Counted from the stretch's first letter, positions 12,151-26,840 are shown. The stretch: 64,000 nt of DNA from Chaenocephalus aceratus (GCA_023974075.1 CM043797.1:34963639-35027638); one strand, 5' to 3'. Numbers and translations: made by a program. Notes: a model not told the origin generated them from the letters alone.

Positions 12151-12185
12151 GCTAACAAAAGGCCTAACTACTAGTACCGTTATTA

Positions 12186-12626
<441 letters not shown>

Positions 12627-13792
12627 TTACAACCAGGTATTGTACTTCATCAATTTCCTGTAAACGGATGTTAGCAAAATCTTGAATAAAGTTCTTGAAA
12701 TTTTCAAAAATTAAAAAGCACAAATAAGTATCACTCTAATGCCACCTAGTTGAAGTGCTTCCATTTGCGTAACATGATAAGTAGTTAAGGATTCATCATG
12801 TGTTCCCATCCCAGGGACCTCGAGAACATGACATTAGCATAACTACTATCAATTATGAAATAAGGTCAGTTGCCTTGATCATGTTCAAGCTTTAATTCAA
12901 GCCAACATCACAGTAAAGAGACCAACGTCAAATGCAGTTTGTGCAGGAGCATTCTCCAGAGGACAGGAGGGTAATAAATGTCAATGTTGGACCAATTAGC
13001 TCCACAGTAATCTACAGCTGTTTGATTTCAGAGTGAAGTCGGCACGTTTGCATCCGACTCTTTATATTTTGTATTTCAGGAAAATAATACTTGTACAGTA
13101 TTTGTTGTGCGTATCTCAGCACGGTGACAAGCCCAGAGGCTGTGCACTAAATGGCTTACAGTGGCACTGGCAGCTGGCTTGGACTCTCCCTGGGGAGAAA
13201 ACATTTTAGCACTTCATAAATTCCTAACAAGGTTTCAAATTGCAGACGTGTCCATCCTCTTCTCTGCTTCAGCAGCTCTCAGCCAGCAATGAGACACTTC
13301 AATTACCTACTCATGTACACACGCACATCATCCACCCAACTCATTTGTTTTTACAAAATAGGAATACTCATTTAAAATCATCAGCATACAAAAGATCAAT
13401 ACTGCAGCATTTTTTTCTGCAAGAATGTGTTGACATATTGGATATCTGGACAATTGCACCAACTCTATAATGCAAATAACTCTGCACTCCCTGTTACAGA
13501 AAATGGTAAACCTATTCAGATAATGCAGACTGGCTGTGTGGATTTCTGTCTGACCACACACATTTTACGTTGTGAAAGATTTGAATGATGCCTAAGTAAT
13601 AACATAAAACAGAATGTGTTTATATTGTTTCATTAATGATAACAGAGTTTTCTGTGTGCCTCACATTTCAAATTAAACTGAGGTCACCAAACTAGTAAAT
13701 ACTTTTAGACGGATGAAACCAAAACCATTAAAGAGGAGTCCTTAAGTGGGATTTAATCAGCCAAACACCTGCAATAGAACAAAATCATATCA

Positions 13793-14580
13793 CCTGATTC
13801 ATTCATAACACATGAGATTAATACTTTTAATTTAGATCCATTACACTTTGCTCAAAATACACATGTACCCTAACTTAAGTTATTTGTAATGCCGGACTTA
13901 TAAACTAGATTGTGGAAATATAAGCAGTCACCTTTGGGCTTACGTTAGCTAAAGGTAGCTGAATATGTCAACTATCAACTATTAAAATGATATTAGTTTT
14001 TTAAATCCCATCCCCTCTGATTCACAAGGATTAATACTTGTAATTTAAATGCACACTTTGCTCAAAATACCTACATACTTTAATTTAAGTAAAGTTGTTT
14101 GAATGCACGATTGTTAAGCTAGCTGACATATGCTATCACCTATTGAGCTAATGTTAGCTAAACCTAGCTGAATGTGTCCCTTAGCAACTAGTTCACATTA
14201 ATATAATATTCATTCTTGTGAAATAATATGAATACATTTACATTACCTCTGATTCGGCATGATTAATACTACGTATCTTTATTTAAGTAAAGTGGTTTTT
14301 AATGCCAGTTTGTTAAGCTTGCAGACATAATATATGCTAACACATTTTGAGCTAACGTTAGCTAAACCTAGATGATTTTTTTCCCTTAGCAACTAGCTCA
14401 CATTAATAATATTAATTATTATGAAATAATATGAATACGTTCACATCACCTCTGATTCAGCATGATTAAAACGACGTACTTTTTACTAAAGTATAGTCGT
14501 TTTTAATGCTTGACTGTTAAGCTAGATGGTGAAAATATAAGCTACATTAACGTTAGCATCCAGCAACTAAGTCAAAAACA
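13793..14580. repeat. diverged tandem repeat, ~200-230 bp unit, about 3.6 copies
   Basis: Units begin at about 13793, 14013, 14246 and 14449, each opening with CC(T)CTGATTC or CACCTGATTC. Each then runs through GATTAATAC, TTTAAGTAAAGT, GTTAAGCTAG, GCTAACGTTAGCTAAACCTA, TTAGCAACTA and TCACATTAATA. Copies are diverged by point changes and small indels. No terminal repeats or coding potential are seen. It reads as an old local satellite within dscam intron 1. Confidence 0.85.
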
Positions 14581-16544
14581 GTACAAGTCAAGTGTTTAAC
14601 AACATATTGCTGTTTTTGGCATTGCAGATGTTGTAACAGGTCCTTTTTACAGTACAATACATAAAATAAGTGAAAATGACCAACAAACCTGTAGTTTTTT
14701 TCTCTTGTATTTGCTAACTAGCAACTCCCGAAATAAAAGACTGTTTACCTTCAGCTGCTGGTATGTCTGTCACTAATCAAAAAAGAGAAGACCTGTGTCT
14801 CAATTATTAAGATGAATACAATACACTGCTGCATGTTAAAAGTACCTGTAAATATAACAGCTTTTCACATATGTTTATGCAAATGATGCAAGCTGAGAGT
14901 TTAAGAAATATGTAGGCCTATATAGCCTATTACATTATCAGACATTGTTATCTACCAGGTCCACTTGTAATGAAGTTACCCTTTGACTGGGACATAAATC
15001 TTCAGATAGAAACAAATATGTAACTTCATATTCCAGATAAAGAAGGAGCAAGCAGACCATATGGCACCCACAGCCTGCAGCCTTTCCGTGGTGAAATACT
15101 GCAGTACAGCTTGTATCAAGGTGTCAGGCATGTCTATTGTCTACTGACTAAATCCATCTATTTCTTTGTAACTGTGCTTCCTGTCTTTCTCTGTATCCAT
15201 GCTGATGTCATGTGTAAGTGCTAACAATGCCAATTTCTGACTCACTCCTGCAAAAGCCTATTTGTTACTTCCATTTTTGAATTGTACAATGTGAAGACTA
15301 ACAATGCACCTCTGGTTCTGCACATTCTGTGCGTATGTTAGATGTTAACAATATGATACTGTGAAAAGCTCAACATGCTGGCAAGTGTACAAATAATATG
15401 GAGATTGTTTTCCATTTATAATTCTGTATTTCAATATAAAAATGTTTTTATTATGTGAATTAATCACACACAAAAAGTATTCTGAATTGATAATAACCAG
15501 AATCCCTATGGAAATGAGTAACTGTGCAAGGTAGATCCTGTGAATTTCACACCGCATTTTACAAATAAAAGACATTGATTCCAATAAAATATTAAGAAGG
15601 GTAGTATGCTCCCAGCAAAGTAACTTTTGTATACACTCCTGAACAGTCTCTTACATCAAAAAGTTTTAGCCAATTTGAATCTTTTAAAATGCGGTGGGAA
15701 AGTGTGCTGGGTTTCTCAGTGGGTCTGTGGCACAGGCCAAGATGAAAATAATACATCAAAGTCATATTAAACTCTGATTCATTCTCTTTTTTACAGCTGG
15801 CACGGGGAGTATCAATCTTCCTGTAGCTCTGTTGAAAATACGGACTGAAGCCATGGGGGGGAGGATCAAAACCCCACCTGTTCATGGTCACCGCTCAAGG
15901 TTAGTGAAAAGTGGAAGACACTTTGAAATCACTCATGTGTATATTTTAAAACACACTGCTGTTGTATTCAGTAGACATTTTCTTTGTGAATAAGGCATGG
16001 GGATTATAATTTAGAGACCCTTTGTAAATGTCTATATTGTCTAGTAATGTAAAAGCAACATGCTGTCTGAAATCCTAATTGATCATACTGCTAAGTGAAG
16101 ATTGCTTTTCCAAACACATTTGCAAAAAAATGACATGTTCTGCTTTAAAACATGACATTTTCTGCTTTAAAAAAACAGACACAACTGGCACACATCAAAG
16201 CTGGAGAGGAGTAGATCAAAGAAGTGTGCCTTTGCCTGGTAAGCTTCTATTCTATTTTTGAGAAATTGGATTAGGATTTATGTCATTGCTGTTTTGATAT
16301 TCGTCTATCTCACATATGAGAAGTACATGAGAGCAACTCAATTTGGACTGGCTGAGTGATAGCGAGATTGATTTAATTTAAAAAAGGAACTACGAAGGAA
16401 GGGTGCATATCACCGCGCTATACTCGTTTTCCTAATTGACTAAGCTCAGGTGCCACAAATGCTCCAATGACGCAGGTACACCCCTCCCCATTCCCCCACC
16501 CCAGACCTCACGGAGAGCCCTGTGTGACGCCCGAACAAAAGGCC

Positions 16545-16690
16545 CGACCACTTACTACATTGCCCGAGAGGAAATCAGTAATTGGCATCATTTTTCATGA
16601 GCTCAACCGCATCTATAATTGACTGTGATTTTTTCTTTCATGGGTTATCGTTTCGGAGAAGAACATAAGGAATGTTTCATTTAAATCTTT
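16545..16690. promoter_or_regulatory. candidate conserved non-coding element in dscam intron 1
   Basis: Single-copy AT-rich sequence with CAGTAATTGGCATC, TTTTTCATGAGC and CTATAATTGACTGTG, which are homeodomain- and POU-like cores. It sits between repeat-rich stretches and matches nothing else in the window. A candidate enhancer on composition only. Confidence 0.2.
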
Positions 16691-17317
16691 CTGTCAGATA
16701 TGCCTGTATTGTTGACTCTATTGAGATGACATGGTTTGAAAATGTGAAGCCTTTCATTAAACATGTGTTTTGTTTTTGCAGATGCTTGCACTCTTTTTTC
16801 TTTTTGTGCCAATCTGCATTATAAACTCATTTGAACTGAAGGCTGCATTACACAACTACAGTTCTGTAAATACTTAATGTAACTTCTTGACATTTAAACA
16901 CTTTTAAATTGAATGATTACCTCAATTTAGGCACTTATTCATGTCGTTTGTAACGAAATAAGTATAACTGTTTTGTGTTTTTCATTATAAGAAAACTAGT
17001 TTATAAAAAATAAAAAACCTGTGTAAACTCTGTGATTTAGGAAATCAGCCGCAGTAATGTTTCCACAGACTTACAATATGATTAACAACACCGATGGTTT
17101 AGCACTGTCACAGGATTATTATGCTTCACACAATAGAGCTGATCAGCTGACAGGGTGTAACTAACCATGACAGTGCGTTTTCACAGCCGCTGGTGCGCTT
17201 CATTTAAGTAAACGTGCAATCAATGCCGATGGGAGCAAACGGCAGGTAAAGATGAAATCACTAACTAGCTGTTTTCAGAATAACAAGAAAGAATATTTTC
17301 AATCTTATATTCACAGC

Positions 17318-17731
17318 TTAAAGAGGCCTTGTTCTGCTTTTTGGGGTTTTCCCTTTCCTGTAGTGCGTTGTGTATGTTTCTGTGCATGTAAATGGTCTGC
17401 AGAGGCTAACATTCCCAGTGTTCCCTCTCTCCCACACACTCCTCCTTTGCCTGAAATGCCTCCATTGGACTCCCATTGTTTACTTCCAGAACATAATAAC
17501 ATAACTTTTGTAACACATATTGAGCGTGATATTCAATATGAAATGAGGGGCGGGACATGTCTAAGTGGTTGATCAATCATAATGGAGCCGGCCAGCTAAC
17601 CAATCAGAGCCGACTGGGCTCTAATTTCAGACAGAGGGTGAAAAGAGGTGCTGCAGCACATGTCCCAGTAAAGGCACAACATACTAATATGAATCTGAAA
17701 ATGAAAATGACAATATGATGTCCTCTTTTAC
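17318..17731 (-). mobile_element. MITE family D, copy 3 (reverse orientation)
   Basis: Begins TTAAAGAGGCCTTGTTCTGC and ends GATGTCCTCTTTTA, with the family D blocks in reverse orientation (CTTTTTGGGGTTTTCCC, GTGCATGTAAATGGTCTGCA, GGCCAGCTAACCAATCAGAG, CAGAGGGTGAAAAGAGGTGC). Non-coding. Confidence 0.7.
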
Positions 17732-20040
17732 AGTTGTTATTAACAGTCTTGTAGAGTTGGTTTCTATTTCTAATGTACCTACACTACTAAGGGAATGGTG
17801 TCTGTGCCATGTGGGAAACTGGTGACATCCTATCCTATGTTTCATGCAGCCACACTGGCTTTATTCCTGAACACTCTGAAATGGGAGCAAAGAGAGAACA
17901 GCAAACAAGGAGAGGCAAAGAGAGAATCAGAGAGACAGTGGGGATTGATTCAGCTTCGCACATTTCCTAGGGCACTCGCTTTGCATCTGTTGAGCTAGCA
18001 GAGCCATCGCCTGAGTTGTCCTCGCTTGCCGTGGTAGCAGGACTCGGCACCGCATGGCAGCGTGGCACCGGTGGCTTCACAGTGACAACGTGACAGCGGG
18101 AACCCTGGGTAATTAAAGCTCTCTGCTCTGTGCCCTCAGGGTGAGTCTGCCTGGGATGTTGGAGATCATACCTGGCCCAGTCACACTCAAGACTCGCAGT
18201 CGCCGCATTATTCAACACATTCATATTCCTACTCTGTGGTTTAACGGATAGCAGAATATGTATGATGTCAAGTATGTGTTCACAGGAGCTTAAAACAGGA
18301 CTTGTGCATTACCCAAATTTGAAATAAAGTGTTATTTCTTTTTCATTTAAACTGAATAAATGAGTTAAAAAGTTAATTTTGCAATTTTCCCAAAGCTATT
18401 ACCTGAAGAAAACATATAGCAGGTAGAGTAGAGACAACTGGGCCAAGCAGTCCAGTATGAGCAAGCATTCCCACTGATCTGATCTGCCCAGAGGCAATAC
18501 ACCATGCGCGGATGTTAAATGACTGTCTTCCAATTTGCTCTCATGAATATTAAGCAGTAGAAAGGGTTGGCTGTAAGCAAGCTGCTGATCTACACCGACA
18601 GATCTGTCCTCTGATGTCTAGGAAAGGGCGGGCAATGCTAAAACGAGGCCCCCACAGCAGATGAAGCCTCCTCCTATCCGGTCTATTTTCACGTCTTAAA
18701 TGGGCCATAGTGGCTGCCTGTCTCATCAAGGAGGAAGCCAGAGACCCTGGACTGTTTCTGACTTTGGTAAAACTGAGCGATGAAGACACTGATGTCTAAA
18801 TGATGATGATGCTTCTGATGATGAGAGAGGATCTGATGAGGGATTATACTGAAGCAAACTAAAGCAGCACCCTCTGCTGATGCTGATGATGAATACAAAC
18901 TAACCATCAGTACAAATATAAAGTTGCTTTGTGATGCAACCAGCGCACTGTAGGGAAGGAAACCCATGTCTTCAAATAAGTAAATAAAACAAGGATTGCA
19001 AGTGTCACATATATATATATATATTAGTTTCATAATGATCTACTTTGCAGTTAGGAGGAACGGAAGTTATTATTTCACCACCTGCAATCTTACCTATTCA
19101 TTAAAAATAGTTTTCTAATTCAACCCAGATCTGGGGAGCAGCACGGTGTTGCCTCTCCGCAACCTAATTAACCAGAATGAAAAACGATGTATTTATAGAA
19201 AGCTCCTGCTAATCCCCTTTGACGAATATGCTTATAAATATGTTTTTGGTTGATTTATTCCTGTGAGGTGCGTCACTGGTGATAACACAAAAAAAGATAG
19301 GCAGAAGCTTTTGAATGCTGTCACATGACCATGAAATGTTATAATACATCTCTGAATAATCAAACTGATTGCAATATAAGGGTTCTTGTTAACGGTCTAA
19401 AGATCCTGAATTTAAAAAACTAAATCCCCACAAAATATTCCGTACATTCACTTATTTTAAGCTATAGCATATCATAAATATCGAGATAAATCAAATAAAG
19501 CTCTCTTGCATGGCTTTCTCTGACCTTAGCAGTTTAGATAACATTTATTTATGTATACATGTTTATACTACTCTCCTCCTGTTATTACCTCAGACTGTAC
19601 AGTTATTAGAGACTTCAATACTAACCACAAACATTTGTCTTATTCACAGACTGACGGCAGTGCTCCACAGAGGTTCGCCATAAGTAATAGTAAAACACTT
19701 GAATGGATATTTGGCTTTATTTGCCTTTTAAAATATACAGGTCTATTGTGGGGGAAACTTCTGAAGCAATTGGAAACAGGACTCAGAGAGGCACGAGGAG
19801 AGCTGGAGCTTTGATGGCAAACACTGACGGTTTATTTGGAGTTACGGCCGGAGAACGAGTTGACACAGCGGTTGCCAAACCAATTCTGAAGAACTCTTTC
19901 TGTAGCTCGAGGTTTTAACTAGTTCAGAGTGTAATAATCAACATTCTTTATCAGTGAGACTGAACAATTATGGACCCTGAATCTAACGAGAGCTCTCGTC
20001 CATAGAAAATAATGTGAGCCAGGGAACCTACGTCCCTGAA

Positions 20041-23000
20041 CAACACATCCTCACTCCCAGGTCGGCCTATGTTGATATTGACGTTATGTCGAGTCCCCTG
20101 TGTCTGCTTTTTCCAACGCAAGGGGGGGGCCCTTAGCGTACATTTTCAACTTTCCGGGATGTCCATAGGCTTCTATATAGCTCCCTAAACGTATGTTGTA
20201 GACGAATTGAGATCGCGAGCGAATGCTACCCGCAGATCCATTATCACAGCGTTTATCAACCTTTTTCTAACTCAATATCAAGCCACACTTATTGTTTTTA
20301 CTTCTTTATTTTAATTGAATAATGTAGGACTTTTGTTGCCGTCAGTTCTGCAGCGAGATTTGACGCTCATGGAAGCACGGCATTCGTTTGTGTCGACTGC
20401 CCTTAAAGGCAATGTGAGCGTCCATTCTCATTGAATAACGGAGAATTGTACACCCGGAAGTAAGTATTCCCCTTACTGTCGATTGATTTTACAGTGATAT
20501 CTGCACTACTCATCGACTAAAAAACACCAGATTATCCTTGTTAATTACACAACATTGATTGGTTTAAATTGTGTGCAATGCTTTTGTATTTTTCCCCTTC
20601 GATTCGGAGAAACAAATATTTTTTCGGAGTAAAGGATGGCAGAAGACACTACACTACCCAGAATCCCCAGCTATCGTTTGGACTACACCATGTGCTCTGT
20701 TTGACAAACCCCGTGATCGTCCTCAAGCTCTGTGATTGGAGAGTGTGCTCCGAGGGTTAAGCCGATTCTCGAACAGCACTTGAAATGGGATGGAACCACG
20801 GCAGACTGTCCAAAACTGGATTTGAACGGGTCCACCGCGTCCCCCCTCCCCCACCCCGTCCCCAGAACTACACATGCTGGCTATTCTGTTTCGCAACATG
20901 TTCTCTATGGCACGTCTCTACTGGGAGTTGTAGTTTTAAAAGACGTTTTCGTATTTCCCATAATAAGAAATTGCCAGTATTAAACTGTGTACATCCCTGG
21001 AGGTTTAGTGGATAGGAAACACTCACATTTAAAACATATAATTAATAAATGGGTGAAAATTGCTTGTGCCCATAATGGGCAGCATTAATATATATACACA
21101 CATGCCAGCTAAGGTCAGAAGAGCTTTATTTAACAGCTGGTCTTATGTTTGTGACCCCTGTTGATAATTGATAACATTACATTACATTACATTAATTGAT
21201 AAGCCTGAAACATGCACTTGTCAAGGTTCAGAGGCAAATTTTGCAAATATGGCAGTAGCCATCGATCAGCTTAAGATAAGATATACTTTATTGATCCCAA
21301 GTTGGAACATTTGCGTTACATCAGCATGTGTAACAGTTGTAAGTATGCAGTGGTGTTTATTTGTAAATCATTTAGTATAATCACACAAATTCTGTGTTTT
21401 ATATTTAACAATGCTGTGTTCTTTATTTATTGATTGTTCAATACATGACAAGGCCGGAGATGAAATATCTACATACATCTTATAAGAGTATAATACATTA
21501 TGTCTAATATCAGTTAAAATAAGTGCTTCAACATAGTTAACATTGCTGGAGGTATGCACACATATTGATAGATGTCTTGTAATGCACTGTTGAGGAACCT
21601 GCGACCCAAGTTTTTCATTCAGTGCAGAACTACACCATAGTTGTGTAGGCCTATATGATATGTCAATAAACCTTAGAAAATCTTGAAATCTTGAAAGGGA
21701 TGTGCAAAATAGTCATTATATACAGTCTTTAATTAACTATTAGTAGAGAATAACGAGTAATGAATATACTTTATAGGGATCCTATTAATATCTAATAATA
21801 AAAATAATGAAATTCAATAACATGCTTTAACCACCAGGTGTCCCTTTATATCAGCTGTGCACCTTTATGGTGTAAATACAGCCTATCTACCAATTGGATC
21901 AAATATAAAAGTGAGCCGAATTAGTGTTGATACTGCAAGGAGACGTATTGTGTGAAAAGAAATGTAAGATGTTGTTTAATGGCTGATATATTTATGATCC
22001 ACGTCACGTTTTCAGTTCCTCATGTTTGTCTTCTCATCAGGGCTCTATAAATACAGAACTACGGCAGATATGTAATATGTAATGCAGCCGAACCGTGTAT
22101 TACAATGTCGTTATGTGATGACTTTCAAAGAGAAAAGCAAGCACACTCGGAATAAAGTATTATTTTATTTTTTTTAAATGTTTTCGGTCTGTTTCCGGTA
22201 TTTGTTAATGATGATGTGCTGTGAGATGTGAGACTGGAATTGCACAGGGTAAAATAACGTATCTTTAGATGCGGATTTTGTTAAACTAATATGTTTGCGC
22301 TGTGGACCAACACTATACATTGACGGGGAAGGGGGGGTAGCAATAAAGATAACACCATTAAACAGTTATACAACATAACAGACATAATATCGATAGCAGC
22401 GTCCCTAGCAACCACCTTGGTAACAATGAAAACGTGCTATGGACGCAATTTCCTGAAGTAATCTTCGTAATAACTAGCAAACTAAAGATCATGTACATCC
22501 ACTGCACACATAATCTGAAATAACAACTCATATTTCTCGCATCAAATGACATCAAAACGCATTTTAATGGCCAAACTAACTTTAAAATAGGCATTTTCCA
22601 CCGAGAATAAAACGAAGTTCGGCCATGTTTTTTTTTTCTGCAGGGAGAAATTTGAAAATCACCACGTCAAACAGAGCACATGGTGTAGTCCAAACGATAG
22701 CTGGGGATTCTGGGTAGTGTAGTGTCTTCTGCCATCCTTTACTCCGAAAAAATATTTGTTTCTCCGAATCGAAGGGGAAAAATACAAAAGCATTGCACAC
22801 AATTTAAACCAATCAATGTTGTGTAATTAACAAGGATAATCTGGTGTTTTTTAGTCGATGAGTAGTGCAGATATCACTGTAAAATCAATCGACAGTAAGG
22901 GGAATACTTACTTCCTGGTGTACAATTCTCCGTTATCCAATGAGAATGGACGCTCACATTGCCTTTAAGGGCAGTCGACACAAACGAATGCCGTGCTTCC

Positions 23001-23325
23001 ATGAGCGTCAAATCCCGCCGCAGAACTGCCGGCAACAAAAGTCCTACATTATTCAATTAAAAATAAAGAAGTAAAAACAATAAGTGTGGCTTGATATTGA
23101 GTTAGAAAAAGGTTGATAAACGCTGTGAGAATGGATCTGCGGGTAGCATTAGCTCGCGATCTCAATTCGTCTAAAACATACATTTAGGGAGCTATATAGA
23201 AGCCTATGGACATCCTGGTAAGTTGAAAATGTACGCTAAGGGCCCCCCCCTTGCGTTGGAAAAAGCCGACACAGGGGACTTGACATAACGTCAACATAGG
23301 CCGACCTGGGAGTGAGGATGTGTTG
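20041..23325. mobile_element. 3.3 kb DNA transposon with ~660-bp terminal inverted repeats (element J)
   Basis: The left arm (20041-20705) is repeated as its reverse complement at 22666-23325 with only a few mismatches. Outer ends are CAACACATCCTCACTCCCAG and its complement. The 7-bp CCCTGAA flanks both sides (20034-20040 and 23326-23332). The 2-kb core has no long frame; it includes a LINE-tail-like scrap near 21270-21305 (TACTTTATTGATCCCAAG). The near-identity of the arms suggests recent insertion or arm correction. The superfamily is unknown; the 7-8 bp duplication allows hAT but does not prove it. Confidence 0.85.
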
Positions 23326-26035
23326 CCCTGAACAGTAAACTACCTCATGGCGGCTTGTGCTCTGTCATAGACTGGCAACAACAATGCGCCCAAGCTGCCC
23401 TCCTTAAGAGAGATAGCAGCAATACCCAAGGCCGCAGACCTATGCCATGGGAAAGGAGACAGTGAGAGGAGAAAACGATTAACTGTGTCGAATGTTGAAT
23501 ACCTAAGCAAATTATTCCCCAACACCTATTTAAGTTTTGTCCTGGGTTCCCATTGGCCTGGCTTGTGTACAGTTTTCAGGGGAAACACTGATTAGTCAGT
23601 GTTGTTGAGTCAAGTTGGTAACAGACATGTCAGCTAGCTAACAGTGCCAGAGACATGTCAAGTCATTTATGTAATGGCTCACTTTAATCACAGCTAAAAT
23701 CTTCCTTTTAGTGTGGGTCGATTTCCTTTTTAGATGATTCCTTGTTAGTTGATTCCTTGTTTTTTAATTGATCTCTGGGGGCATTGTAGCTCACCATGAC
23801 CACCCGCTGCTTTGCTAGTGTTGTATTTAGCGTGATTAGCATGTTGCTTTTGCCCACCAGTGCTCTGTGAACGAACGTCTTAACACATGCTAAACATCTA
23901 CTACTGGTTGGTGTTGCTTAAATTATTCAATATTGATATCTGATGCTCATTTATACAGCAAAGTAATATTTAACAAATATCTACAACCTGTTAAGGACTT
24001 ACTGGGTTCTCAAACTATGGTTACTGTTTGCTGCAGTCTTTGTTATGACATCCTGTTTGCTATATTTCGGATGAGTCCAAGGCACCAGTTTTGTAGCCAA
24101 CATCAACCATGAGAAACTTCTATGCTTTAAGATTCTCTTAAACATGTCTGATTTAGACTTGAGTGGATATAATCGAATCCCCTCAAAACTAATCTAATGG
24201 TCAGCATGTACGGCCCCTGCTGATAACGCGATTAAGCCGTGGCGTTCTCGGTGCACAGATGCCTTTTGGCAGAGGCCTTACTTCACTTAAACAAGTAGAC
24301 ATGGCACATACTGGACAACCAACCTTATTATGTCATCAAACATTAGGGTTAAGGGCCTTCAGAAAAGCTGCTGTTGATGGTGTCTTAACATGAACGCTGT
24401 CCACCTGCATGCCAGCTAAGCTAACGCGATTTTTATGAAGGTTTCAGTGTGCAGCATCTGCGACATGAGCGCTGCTGAAGAGAATGACCTGACACTGACG
24501 GCTTTTTGCCTTAAAGGATATTTGTTCATGTGCTACCATTATGTTATCTGGCTATGGGACACATTCACTTTGTAAAATGGTTGCAAAAATCACTTGCAAA
24601 TTCTGCTAGGTGGTAACTCATCTTTATTGGCCCCTGGATGCATCAGTCCCCTGGTTTCCCTTTTTCTTTTTGAACCTTTTTAACAGCACTTTTTTTTGAG
24701 CCATGCAAATATCTTACGACGAATGCTATACAGGTAATAATGTCATTAGGAGGCCATGGCGGCCCTTTGAAGACACACCGTCGTCCCTGTTTTGTCCAGC
24801 AGACGTCTGTGACCAGCAGCTGGTGGAGTGTGTTAATGTTGATGTCACAGCAGCTGGCTGCTCTCATCCTGTTAGCTCTGCCTGCCATTATCAGCCCCCC
24901 CCCTCCTCCTTCCCTCCTCCTCCTTTAAAGCTGCTGCTTCTGCTGCACGCTCATTTTAATACTCCAGACTCATTTGACCGTCTTTATGGACTTATCATAT
25001 TAAACATTTATCGCAGCCATTTCCCTAAACCAAGCATGTTTATTCAACACTTAGGGGACCACAGCACGGCTCCTTTCAGCCCCCTCCCTCCCCCCACTCC
25101 TCCCCGCCACACACACATAAACACACATCCTTATTTTCTCTGTTTCCATATTTCTCTCCTCCTCTCTCCCCCAGCCCCATGGCTTGCTTCATTACTCCTT
25201 CTCTCATGCCTGATTTTTTAATTTTTTTAAAATGTATTTTTTTGGTATAATTTCTCTCATTTTAATCCTCTCCTCTCCTGCAGGGTCACGTGAAGCCGGC
25301 AGAAACAAATGTATTCTGAGCATTTAGTACTTTGGATAAATCGAGTTTTAATTTAATCATCTGATCAAACACTCATTAGCATAATCACTTGTGGGGATGG
25401 ATGGACTAGATAGAGGGACACGTAATAGACCTCATCCTGGCAACAGTCTACGGAGATACTTAGCAACATGTCAACAGCTACATGCTACCATGACCAAGGT
25501 AACAGTATTCAATTATAGTTACATAACAAATATGTTATCTGATTACTGTTAAACACATTTTTTAATGGATAACTAGCAGGATTACAGTGTTAGTACAACG
25601 TAAAAAGAGCATAGTGTTTGTCGTAAAAGGATCAGATTGTATTTCTTCTCTGTAAACTGTTCTGTTCTGTAGGCTAACACTTTAAGTGTGAATCTATACG
25701 CCTACTGCCTGAATCGGCTTTATGGTTGTCACATTTTTTTGTTCATTTGTTCTGTTTTTAATTCAGTAGGTGAATTTATATGTTAATAAAATACTGTGTG
25801 CGAGCTTGTGTATTACATTTAAACAGATTATTTTCTGTCAGCTCAGATTTTATTTCTGCTTTTTTAAACTGTAGTGTGTGCTCCTGTGTTTCAGTGTTGG
25901 TGTATAGGCTACTGCCTGAAGATGCTGAATGGAAGGCAGGTTTTCCTATGAATGAAAACCACATTTTTTATCCCAGATATCTTGGTTTCTTCTTTTCTAA
26001 GGTCACATTGTTCTGTAGTCTTGTACATAATATAC

Positions 26036-26454
26036 TTAAAGGTGGGGTAGGTAAGTTTGAGAAACCGGCTCGAGATCGCTAGAATTTGAAAATACACAAC
26101 CGGAGAAAATCTGCCACTTCCTTATAGAGCCCCTCCTCCAACACACACGAACGCGCACATGACCAATAAATGTGTGCCCCGATGGAAGGCTGACAGGCAC
26201 GTAGGCCATCGTAATAAAGTACAACCAATCCAAGTACCAACCAATCCAAGTACAACCAATCCGTTTAGCCGGCCCGGCTAAACGGATTAGTTGTACTTTT
26301 TACAGTGTTACGGCTTCTACAGACGACATTTTTTTATGGATTTTTTGTCAAAGCACTTCAGATATTCATTGCTATCGGGATGTTAAGAGCATTCCATGGA
26401 ATATAACTAAAAGTGTATATCGAGCCGGTTTCTGAAACTTACCTACCCCACTTA
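26036..26454 (-). mobile_element. TTAA MITE family C, copy 2 (inverted)
   Basis: Starts at TTAA (26036-26039) with GGTGGGGTAGGTAAGTTTGA and runs in reverse orientation relative to copies 1, 3 and 4. Its inner end (ACCTACCCCACTTAG) joins directly to copy 3. A short palindrome in it (near 26255-26300: GTACAACCAATCCG...GGATTAGTTGTAC) lies around CCGGCCCGGC. Confidence 0.75.
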
Positions 26455-26840
26455 GGGGTAGGTAGGTAGGGTAGGTAATTCACTTCAGAAACACTTTTTG
26501 TTATATTCCATTAACATCCTGACAGCAATGAATAAATTAAATTCTTTGACAATAAATACATTAAAATATTTCATATGTGGAAGCCGTGGCGCTGTAAAAA
26601 GCACGACCAATCATCTGAGCCGGCCCGGCTAAAGTAACTGGATGGCCTACCTGCCTGTCAGCCTTCCAGCTGTGCACAAACTTATCTCGTGCCCTCATTG
26701 GTCATGTGCACGTTCGTGTGTGTTGGAGGAGGGGCTCTGTAAGGAAGTCTGAAGGAAGGGGCAGATTTTTTTCAGCTGCGTACTTTCAAATTCTAGCGCA
26801 CTCCAGCTGGTTTCTCTATTCTTACCTACCCTACCTTTAA
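26455..26840 (+). mobile_element. TTAA MITE family C, copy 3
   Basis: Direct-orientation copy ending CCTACCCTACCTTTAA with TTAA at 26837-26840. It lies back to back with copy 2. A small GTAGGTAGGTAGGGTAGG expansion marks the junction. A 10-bp duplication (GAAGTCTGAAGGAAGGGG) near 26745 distinguishes it from copy 1. Confidence 0.75.

Noticed and set aside
24703..25221. Plus-strand frame of 172 codons in dscam intron 1
   Set aside because: Dominated by pyrimidine-rich low complexity (Pro/Leu/Ser runs); no family resemblance; lies opposite in strand to dscam with no splice or promoter support.
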